Shown here one piece after another: positions 54,800-64,000 of a stretch of 64,000 bases of DNA (position 1 is its first letter; each line of letters starts with the position of its first letter). The stretch is taken from positions 1 to 64,000 of the forward strand of contig JBBMOL010000299.1 of NCBI GenBank assembly GCA_037954665.1, read 5' to 3'. The DNA is from Laguncularia racemosa. Its lineage: Eukaryota; Streptophyta; Magnoliopsida; Myrtales; Combretaceae. The notes under the pieces were generated by a model. The model did not search any database. It was not told the origin of the DNA and saw only the letters and a list, made by a program, of their open reading frames with translations. Position numbers and translations under genes: made by a program.

Positions 54800-56930
54800 A
54801 GTGTTATACTATAGTGAATTGATTTAATCTTAACTACAGTTTTTCAACATGCTCTTTGCACATCCTTCACGCAAATCCCAACTGTCTTAATTTTTTTCTT
54901 TACTTGTTACATATCTTGTTGTTGTGTGTTTCATGACTAACAACCGAAATCTAGATCTTATACCAACAAATTGGTACCAAAGCTAAGCTTAGAGATAAGG
55001 GAATTTGAGAATTAGTGTTTACACACTAAAGAGATGGCAAGTAAGTATGATATCAAGAAGTTTGACTTGCATGGATATTGGGTTGTTGCAAGTTCTAATG
55101 CAAGGGATCTTGGTGCAATTAGGCTTGGAAAAGGTGTTAGCTAAAGTCTATGAAAGTTGTGGAATGGGCAGAATTTGATGAGAATGTCCTAATAGTGATC
55201 CAACTAAGTTAGATTGATAGTCTTTTATAGGATGTACTAGCCAAGAAGATGATTGCGAGATTTTATAAGAAATTGGAAGAGCTATATACAATTAAGTCTC
55301 TTGCAAATGGCTTGGTGTTGAAGCGGAGATTGTATTTGTTGTGTATGAGTGATAAGGTTCTTAGTAAGACAACATTTTTAGATTTCAAATATTCAATTAA
55401 AAATTTGAAAAATATTGATGTTAAGGGTTGAGATGAGAGACTAAGTGATGGTTATGATGTGTTCTCTACTATTTTTGTTCCAAAACTTTAGAGATGCCAT
55501 GATTTATAACAAAGACAACTTGTTGATAGAATAGGTAGAAAGTAATATGTCGACTAAGTTTAATTAAATCATGAGATGCGATCTAAGAGCTATAAGGTTG
55601 TAGATGGTCTAATTATTAAAGATCATTTAATGGCAGTGACAGTTCAAAAGGTAGATTGGGAAGGGCCACTTAAGAATAGGGCACCTCAGACATATAATTG
55701 TGGCTAGATGTAAGATTGTTGATGTGGCTATTTCTAAGTTAGCCAACATTTAGTAATTAGTGGAAATTTATAAATTGTGTTTTAGACTTTTAGTGCTTTC
55801 TACATTAGTTGTAGAATAGATTAGTTCCAAACCTATAAGCTTATGCATTGTGTTTTGATATAACAGGGCAATGGCTAGATGTTAAGGATTGCTAATGGGG
55901 GTGGCATTCAAGTCAAGCTGAATAATGGGGGAATTTGTATAGTATTAAAATGGGTCATATGCTGAACTTACCTTGAAATATTTTATCTCTTGGCTAGATG
56001 GATCATATTGCTTGTTATAATACATAAAGACCTAGTGGCATTAAGGTTTCCTCAAGAGGTGTTGTGATAATGAGAAAAGCTAGGTTTGGAAACTTGTCTT
56101 TGCTACAAGGTATGGTTCTTTCAATAGGTTATGTTGGGTTAGTGGTGCTAGTATTTGATCTGTTGTCTGTGATAAGGAAGTGTGTATTTGTTACATGATA
56201 GAAAAATTCAATTTACTTAATTGTTGCACAAAGTATAAAGAGAATTTGGAGGAAGGTAAAGCCTAAAGGTCTAAAAAGTACTTGGTGACTCAAGGTGTGT
56301 TGGCCAAGGCCTGAAAAGAGTGAAGGGATGTCTGCGGGTATTAATGATCACAACTAGACATGGTTATTAGAGTAGATGGGTGACAAGGCATTGGGTTATG
56401 AAGGCTTGCTAGTATGTGCACTGTATTAGATAGCACAAGGGCAACAAATAACAAGATTGAATCAAAGGAGTTACATTCTTAGATGTATTAGTAGGTGTGT
56501 TGAGTTATGCAAATCGAAGCCAAAATGGAGTTTTGTTGAACTTACAGCTTGAATGTATACTAGACTTTTTTATGGAATAGCATTTATGTAAATAAACAAG
56601 CAAATGGCTATATCAAGATTGTTTTGACTTTACAAGTTTTCTATGTTGTATTTCATATATGCCATTGGGTATATTAAGTAGAGTTAGTGAGAAAGTGAAT
56701 TTTATAAACTTATTAAAGAAATTAATTGTTTTGAGATTTTGAAAGAATGTTGTTTTATTATTATTATATTATAGTGAATTAATTCAGTGTTATCTTTGGT
56801 TTTTTAACATCTGTTCTTTCAAGTTTTCCATCTAAAACTTTGTGTTTTTTTTTTCTTTTTAAATAATCACGTGTTTTGTGATCAATAACCAAAATCCATT
56901 TTCTGTTTCATCCAGCAACACTTATTTGCC
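54800..56930 (+). mobile_element. Copia relic with gag and protease/pre-integrase traces
   Basis: At about 54975 TTGGTACCAAAGC resembles a PBS after a CCAACA end. ATG at 55034 starts a gag-like stretch (MASKYDIKKFDLHG), and KKLEELYTIKSLANGLVLKR with LKNIDVKG follows in 55249-55431. Near 55900-56130 traces of the protease to pre-integrase zone are readable (NILSLG, MRKARFGNLSLLQG). Sequences around 54800-54973 and 56755-56928 share a pattern (TTATA.TATAGTGAATT... and a CAACA end) and may be a worn LTR pair. RT and integrase are missing. It is far older than the elements in the nest. Confidence 0.55.
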
Positions 56931-58698
56931 AACGTATAAGGTGGAAGTGCAGCACCATGTAAATAGCTGATACTCATGCGCTTGCTAGTAGATTATAGAG
57001 CCAGTATAAATAAAACTAGTTATATTATCTTTTCTCGGCTTTATTTATTTTGGGATTCCAACATCCATGTCCTATCATTTCATGCTTTTTCAGGTTTCCC
57101 AACCTCCCAACCTAATGGTAAAAATTATTTGTAGTAGAAGATAGGGATATAAAAATCCACCATTGGCACAAGCAAGGCATGTTTCCAGTACAACAAATAA
57201 TGATAGTTGAAACTCGAAACTGGCCCCATCTCCAGGAAACATCAAACATATATAGTACAGAGTGACCTTGTCAGTTTTCACCACGAAACTTTTGAGGAAA
57301 ATGCAAGTGTTCCTTCCTTTACTCTTTTACGATGAGTAGCTTGAGTGCACAACTCTCTCATCACTTTTTCAAAGCATTAAGTTTTTTTTGGTAAGTTGGA
57401 GAATGCGATTCATTGACCCAAAAGACAGAGAATGTGTGTGTTGGTGGTGCGTGTCACATGTAATATACTTCACAAGGATGGCTTTTAATTTGGTTGGACA
57501 AAAAGTTTAAAAAGAAAAGAAAAAAAAGGGAACTGGGAAACAAAGTCAAGGGTTCGCAACGATTTATTACCCTCAAAAGGAGGAAAGCTCATGCATCCAC
57601 AGCATCACTGTATTATATATGCGCTTTACTTTCCACAATCAGTAATCAAATATTTTTGTCACCAATTTGAAATTTAATTTTCAATATATTCAATGAGCTG
57701 CTTATGGTTTTCATGTGATTTTAATAATCAAACATAGACTACCAACCTCCTATTTGGTTTTCTGGTCCTACATGTAAATTACCTAGATAAAGGCTTCGAT
57801 ACTTTGTGGTGAGTAAAAAATATCGTCTTAATAAACATTTTGAGATATGATAAAGTTTAGTAAAACTTATAAAAAAAGAATGAACCATACTCGAAATATG
57901 AAAAATATTTTATTAGTAATATTATGCTTTGCATATGTAAATTGTTTAGCAGAAGGTAAAAATAATATATTTTAATAATTTTTCTAACATGATAAATAGC
58001 CTATCAAAACTTTATATATTAGGGCTTATAAAGTCAAGAATCAAGATGGTATATTGTGCTTGTGTGTTCAATGATTTTATTGATTTATAATTATTATTAT
58101 TTTTTGTAGAAGTACCACGAACACACTACACAAATCTCTGTGTAGAATAAGAAATAAAGCACATCAAATCAAATCTAAATAGTAAGACGCATCATTCACC
58201 ATTCTTATTCCTTCTGTGTTTTTTTTTCCTCTTTAAACATTATAAGCTCACCTCTGTCCCAATTTATGATGACAGCATGCATCAACCTATAGTTGCCATC
58301 CATAGAAAAAAAGCATAGATCCCATCCTCAGAGTCAAGAGATTTTTACATATATAATTAAATGCTCATGGCCCATTACTAACAGTACTGTACCCCTTCCT
58401 TTACTTTATTTTTATGACTTTTTCTTTTCTTTTTTTTATTCTGTTTTGGATTTCCGTGTTGGGTTAGGGATATATTATGATAATGCAAATAAAGCAAATA
58501 ATAATAATAATGAAAGTGGAAATGAGAATCTATCAATCTTTTTCTTCTTTTCTTTCTACTTAACTATCGCCCGCTCATGAATGAATTGGTTGGCAGGCGC
58601 TAGCCATCTTGATCTTGAAATCTCCTTCCAATCTACGCCTTCTAATAAGTTATTCGAGTCGAGCTTGAACTTTATAGTATTTGGCTTGATTAGGTTGC
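56931..58698. other. AT-rich spacer, no gene recognised
   Basis: About 1.8 kb with A/T-rich runs, a pyrimidine-rich stretch near 58390-58450 and an AAT microsatellite near 58500. Short open frames show no known motif. I see no RNA gene or mobile-element end. Confidence 0.5.
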
Positions 58699-59070
58699 TG
58701 TTGGAATAGTGGAAGTATGGTGGTCCTATTTTCAGGAACCACAAACCACAACTTCATCAACTGCAACTCCCATGTTCCCACTAACCACTTAATCCTAATC
58801 AACCACATTACCCACTAACCCATTAGCATGATTTTAGGAAACTTTGATGGAAAGTTTCTCTATAAATAGCTAATGGATTCAAGGTCCCAGAGCACGAAAA
58901 TTCTATTAAAAACACATTACCATCTTGTGAGATTTTTTTAGTGCTCTGAAGATCTTGAAGGTTCCGTGGCTTGAAGGTTTTGTTCCTCTCCGTATTAAGC
59001 AATGGCAAGAGGTTAGTGATTTTCCTAATTCCGCTGCATTTTATGGTTTATATATTGGTTATGGCTTACA
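58699..59070 (+). repeat. Putative 5' LTR of element E
   Basis: About 372 bp from TGTTGGAATAG to CTTACA, immediately before a PBS-like site. It contains TCTATAAATAGC near 58859 as TATA box. The left border is inferred from the typical TGTTGGAA start. It cannot be confirmed because the partner LTR is outside the window. Confidence 0.6.
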
Positions 59071-59085
59071 TTTGTTATCAGAGCC
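59071..59085 (+). promoter_or_regulatory. PBS of element E (initiator tRNA-Met)
   Basis: TTTGTTATCAGAGCC directly after the LTR end; the expected copia form is TGGTATCAGAGC, with one G changed to T. Confidence 0.75.
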
Positions 59086-60487
59086 TTAATAAACATTTGC
59101 CTTGCGAGTTCAAAAAATTAGTTTTCTCCAAAAGGGTTGATAATGATGGAAACAGGGGACACACGGCCTGAATACACGGCCGTGTGTCGAAACCGTGTAC
59201 TCAATCAAAGTTCACAGACGAATACACGGCTTCCTCACACGGTCAGGAGACGACCGTGTACCCGCTACGGATTCCCACAGAAGCATACATGGTCCCCATA
59301 CACGACCGTGTGTCGTAACCGTGTTTCCATCAGGATTTCCACAGAAGTATACACGGTCCCCATACACAACCGTGTGTCCTGACCGTGTATGACTCTTGTC
59401 TAAGTACACGGTCAAGTTTCCAGCCGTGTAAGGAAATTTCTAGAGAAAATTAATTTTTTATTTAGAGTTTTATGGTGCAAATTAATTTTATTAATTTTGT
59501 ACTTAATTTTACTCAATTCTCAAGTATAATAATTGAGTAATAATGTTGGAATTTTGTACTTTTGTGGAATTTTATTTTGTATTAAATTCCGTATTTATTT
59601 TAAATAATTTGTGTATATATATAAATTTATGGTTTATATACACTAGCTTGTTAATTATTTAAAATATCGTTAATGAAATTGCATTAGGATTTTGCAATTT
59701 TAGTATTTGTTCAAGGTGCTTAAATTGGTATGTGATTGTATGTATGTTTCGAATTTATTATACATGCAATATATTGTTCATGTTTAAGTACATTTAGAGT
59801 TATTGCATGATGTTTAGCAATAGCATTTATTGTTGTCTTGTGATTAAATAATTCTAATAAATTTTGGCGTAGCCACAGCAGCCTTATTTAGATTGGATTA
59901 TTTATTAGAAATCACATTTAGTATTATAGACATTAAATAACTTCATAAAACATTAAGTTAAAAGTCTAAATTGAGTCAGATTAATTTTGTCTAAGGAGAC
60001 ATTATCGTAGGACAAATGTGACCCCTCCACGTCTTTCCTGGGAATTCGTTCAAATTCTGTCTAAGGAGGTTGGATTTTAAGTGGGACCTTTTGTTTAACC
60101 TACGCGTCTTTCCTGGAAATTTATCTGATCTCAAGTGATAAAGATAATTTTGTTTAACTGAGGTTTAGCCAAAGCAGCCTCTATTGAACGAAGTTATTTA
60201 TACGGTATCACATCAGAAATGTTTAGACTTTACATTTATTTTGTTTGATGATCCATAAAGCATTGAGGTATAGCCACAGCAGCCTTATTAAGAACGGATC
60301 TCATAAAGTGATTATGAAGTAAAAGAAATATAATGTCTATTATAAGGAATGAATCTTATTGAATTAAAAATTTAGCCCACAGGCAATTTTTATGTCACTA
60401 GATTCATTATTGCATAATTTACATCGGTAAATTATGATTTATGTTATAGTCTCAAATTAAGAATTAAGCATGTTTGTGTTTGCAGCT
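59086..60487 (+). other. Long leader of element E with palindromic repeats
   Basis: About 1.4 kb between PBS and gag ATG, unusually long for copia. The first part (59150-59430) has repeats with ACACGGCCGTGTGTCG and ATACACGACCGTGTG cores. The middle is A/T-rich. At 59870-60300 the element GTAGCCACAGCAGCCTTATT recurs two to three times (GCCAAAGCAGCC variant), and GCGTCTTTCCTGG recurs in similar context. No ORF is visible. Confidence 0.6.
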
Positions 60488-61483
60488 ATGCAACCTTTGA
60501 CTGATACTAAAGTAGAAATCCCTATTTTAACAAGTGAAAACTTTAAGACCTGGAGAGATAATGTACTTCTTCATTTGGGGTGTTTGGACATTGACTATGC
60601 CACTATTAAGGATGAGCCACTTCTGAGTGAAGAAAGCACTCAAGCTGAGTTTGATCTTCATGAGAAATGGGAACGGTCTAACCGACTTAGTATCATGTTC
60701 ATAAAGAGCAAACTCACTGCGGATGTCCGTGGCTCAGTGGATCAATATAAAAATGTCAAAGAGTTGCTAGATGCCCTTGAAAGGCAATTTAAGACTTCTA
60801 AGAAGTCTCTAGCTAGCACCCTGATTATGAAGTTCACATCTGCTAAGTTGACTTCTGTGAAAGGTGTTAGAGAACACATCAACAAAATGCGTGATTTAGC
60901 AAATCGCTTGAAGGCTCTAGAGATTGAGATGTCGGATGCTTTCCTAGTGCATTTTATTCTGACGACCCTTCCATCACAGTATGGGCCTTTTAAGATCTCT
61001 TACAACACACATAAGGACAAATGGACAATAGATGATCTATTGACCATGTGTGAAGAAGAGGAGGCCTGATTAACTCTGGAGATGGGAGAAAATGCAATGA
61101 TGGTTACTCAAGGAAGGAAAACCGGCAAAGTCAAAGGAAAAGGGAAGGGTAAAATCCAACCCAATGCTGACATCAAGAAAGAGTCCAAGTGTTTTTTCTG
61201 TAAAAAGAAGGGACACATAAAGAAAGACTGTGTCAAGCATAAAAATTGGCTTGAAAAGAAAGGTAACTTAGTCTCATATGTTTGTTTTGAGTCTAACATG
61301 GTTGATGTGAATTGTAACACATGGTGGATTGATTCTGGATCTACAATCCATATTTCCAATTCCATGCAGGGTTTACAAAACCTGCGGAAACCAGTAGGAT
61401 CTGAGCGATTTATCTATTCTGGAAACAAGATAGAGTCGCATGTGGAAGCTATTGGGACATGCATAAGAGTGGCTTTAATTTAA
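60488..61483 (+). pseudogene. Element E: gag, zinc knuckle and protease
   Basis: ATG at 60488 starts MQPLTDTKVEIPILTSENFK; the gag core includes NFKTWRDNVLLHLGCLDIDY and ERQFKTSKKSLASTLIMKF, with YNTHKDKWTIDDLLTMCEEE at its end. TGA at 61067-61069 interrupts it, most simply a Trp codon changed. The same frame continues with Lys/Gly-rich KVKGKGKGKI, knuckle CFFCKKKGHIKKDC (61190-61231) and protease motif WWIDSGSTIHIS (Asp codon 61331-61333). It ends at TAA 61481-61483, after a frameshift near 61460 that moves the true frame to the next feature. Gag forms the particle; protease cuts the polyprotein. Confidence 0.87.
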
Positions 61484-64000
61484 TTCTTGAAAAGACCTTC
61501 TATGTTCCTAGTTTTTCTAGGAATTTGATTTCAGTTTCAAAACTTGTACCTTTGGAATTTACTTTTAACTTTTCAAACAATGGTTTTGATTTATTTTATA
61601 AATCCAATCATATTGGTGATGGTTCTTCAATGGATGGTCTTTATTTATTAAATTTACATAATAATGCCACTCATGATGTTATGCATGTACAAGCTGGTAC
61701 TAAACGATGTGTTATGAATGAGGATTCTTTTACCTTATGGCACCGTAGACTAGGTCATATCTCTATAGAGAGAGTTAAAAGATTGGTGAATGATGGTATA
61801 CTTAGTCATTTAGATTTCACTGATTTTGGTACTTGTATAGACTGCATAAAGGGAAAGCAGACTAACAAGTCAAAGAAAGGTGCCAAAAGGAGTTCGGCCA
61901 TATTAGAAATTATCCATTCTGATATTTGTTGTCCAGAAATGGATAATCAAGGTCAGAAATACTTTATCACATTTATAGACGATTACTCACGATACACGTA
62001 TCTCTACATGCTTCATCATAAAAGTGAAGCGTTGGAAGCCTTTAAGGTTTTCAAAGCTGAAGTAGAGAAACAATGCGGTAAGCAAATCAAGATTGTGAGA
62101 ACCGATAGAGGTGGTGAGTATTATGGTAGATACACTGAAGATGGACAAGCATCAGGTCCTTTTGCTAAGTTTCTTCAAGATAACGGTATAGTTGCCCAAT
62201 ACACCATGCCAGGTTCACCTGATCAGAATGGTGTTGCGGAAAGAAGAAACCGAACATTAATGGAAATGGTGCGAAGTATGTTTAGTAGCTCTAAACTGCC
62301 TAAATCCTTATGGATTGAAGCATTAAAGACGTCTGCGTATATATTAAACAGAGTTCCAACCAAGGCTGTTTCTAAAACACCATTTGAGTTGTTCAAAGGT
62401 TGGAAACCGAGTTTGTGTCATATGCGTGTATGGGGATGCCCGTCTGAAGTTAGAGTTTACAACCCACAAGAAAAGAAACTGGATCCTCGGACTATAAGTG
62501 GGTATTTCATTGGATATGCCGAAAAGTCCAAAGGATACAGATTTTATTGTCCATCTCACACTACTAGGATTGTGGAATCAAGAAATGCAAAATTTCTTGA
62601 AAATGACTCAATAAGTGGGAGTGATCTATCTCAAGACATAGTTCATGAGCAAGATCTACCTTCCACATCAGGTGAGAGATTGGTTGTTGTTCACAACACT
62701 CCTCCAGTTCAAATAGGTGTTGAACAACCAATCAATGAAAATCCACAAATTGCTGAAGAAATCATAGTAGATCAAAATCAAGAAATGATTGAGCAACATG
62801 ATCCACAAGAAAATGTTGTCCCAATTTTAAGGAGATCTACTAGAGAAAGGAGATCAGCAATCCCTAGTGATTATATTGTGTATTTACAAGAATCTGAGTA
62901 CAATATTGGAGCTGAAAATGATCCTGAGTCTTTCAAGGAAGCTATGAATTGTGATGAGTCAAATTTATGGTATAATGCTATGTTAGATGAGATGAATTCT
63001 ATGAAGAGTAATGAAGTCTGGGATCTTGTCCCGTTGCCCGACGGTGTAAAAGCCATAGGTAATAAATGGGTCTTTAAAACTAAAAGAGACTCATTGGGCA
63101 ACATTGAAAGACATAAGGCTAGACTTGTTGCTAAAGGGTTCACTCAGCGTGAAGGAATTGATTACACAGAGACCTTCAGTCCTGTATCCAGGAAAGACTC
63201 CTTACACATAATATTAGCATTAGTAGCTCAATTTGATCTTGAGTTACAACAAATGGATGTGAAAACAGCTTTCCTAAATGGTAATCTAGAGGAAGAGGTT
63301 TATATGAAACAACCTGAAGGATTTTCCTCTAGTAATGGTGATCACTTGGTTTGCAAGCTAAAGAAATCCATTTATGGATTAAAACAAGCCTCCCGTCAAT
63401 GGTATTTAAAATTTCATGATGTTATCTCTTCATTTGGTTTCGTTGAGAATATCATGGATCAATGTATATACCAAAAGGTTAGTGGGAGTAAGATTTGTTT
63501 TCTTATCCTATATGTGGATGATATCCTACTTACATCAAATGATAAGGGTATGTTACATGGGGTGAAACAATTTCTTTCTAAAAATTTTGATATGAAGGAT
63601 ATGGGTGATGCATCTCATGTCATTGGGATTAAGATTCATCGAGATAGACATAGAGGAATCTTAGGTCTATCTCAAGAAACATATATTAACAAAATTTTAG
63701 AAAGATTTCGGATGAAAAATTGTTCACCCAGCGTTGCTCCTATCGTGAAGGGTGATAAGCTCCATTTGGACCAATGCCCTAAAAACGAGTTTGAAAAAGA
63801 GCAAATGAAGAACATTCCTTATGCTTCAGTTGTTGGAAGCTTAATGTATGCTCAGGTCTGTACTAGACCTGACATTGCATTTGCTGTTGGAATGTTAGGA
63901 AGATATCAGTCAAATCCGGGACTTGACCACTGGAAAGTTGCAAAGAAAGTCTTGAGATATCTTCAAGGGACAAAAGATTACATGCTTATGTACAAACGGT
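61471..64000 (+). CDS. Element E: integrase and reverse transcriptase, open to window end
   Basis: One frame is open without a stop from about 61471 to base 64000. It begins GFNLILEKTFYVPSFSRNLI, then WHRRLGHISIERVKRL with the pre-integrase zinc region. Integrase has D in IHSDICC (61921-61923), D in RTDRGGEY (62104-62106) and E in NGVAERRN (62239-62241). The tail has GYFIGYAEKSKGYRFY. RT starts with NKWVFKTKRDS and ARLVAKGFTQREGIDYTETF, with MDVKTAFLNGNLEEEVYMKQ and YVDD at 63511-63522. It reaches YASVVGSLMYAQVCTRPDIA, the link to RNase H, and continues outside. All core residues seen are intact. Confidence 0.9.

Larger units (their letters stand above)
58699..64000 (+). mobile_element. Ty1/copia element E, truncated by the window edge
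   Basis: A plus-strand copia element with a 5' LTR (about 58699-59070), PBS, a long leader, gag, protease, integrase and RT in the copia order. The RNase H part and the 3' LTR lie beyond base 64000. Only two coding lesions are visible, a TGA at 61067-61069 and a frameshift near 61460. It is thus much younger than the relics to its left. It is not closely related to D: gag, LTR and leader differ. Confidence 0.88.

Noticed and set aside
59137..59415. Overlapping open frames on both strands across the ACACGG repeats
   Set aside because: They arise because the repeat lacks stops in several frames. They are not conserved and lie in the E leader.

Overview
The window looks like nuclear DNA of a flowering plant. 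It holds the 3' end of an elongation factor 2 gene, AT-rich spacers, and almost only plant-type LTR retrotransposons. There is no sign of bacterial genes, operons, CRISPR or rRNA. No intact single-copy host gene is visible. The only host-gene trace is a frame-damaged eEF2 tail at 1-377.

The main structure is a three-level nest at 3514-51393, resolved base by base from target-site duplications (TSDs) and LTR ends. (1) Ty1/copia element D on the minus strand has LTRs at 3514-4177 and 50745-51393, TSD CAAAA, and about 5.3 kb of its own sequence. (2) D was split inside gag by Ogre/Tat-like Ty3/gypsy element A (plus strand, 7539-50082, TSD GTACC, about 14.7 kb of its own). (3) A was then hit twice by relatives. 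Element B (7732-20491, TSD CCAAT) lies in A's 5' LTR. Element C (27990-43072, TSD CAGTT) lies in A's pol, just upstream of the RT. Removing B and C rejoins A, and removing A rejoins the D gag frame.

A, B and C share one architecture: LTRs of about 2.1 kb (TGTAAACACC...ACTCGACA), a primer-binding site matching the 3' end of tRNA-Arg, an extra 508-codon ORF1, gag-protease, a 112-116 bp GT...AG intron, then RT, RNase H, a second archaeal-type RNase H and integrase. A long tandem-repeat region, a polypurine tract and the 3' LTR follow. This matches the Ogre/Tat lineage. All three are dead. B also lost about 2.7 kb of gag-protease by an in-frame deletion. C has only nonsense codons and no frameshift. 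A and C share nonsense codons that B lacks.

Right of the nest (51399-58698) is a graveyard of copia and probable gypsy pieces on both strands. A younger copia element E starts at about 58699 (LTR, PBS, leader, gag, protease, integrase, RT) and runs off the right edge. Its pol frame is open to base 64000.
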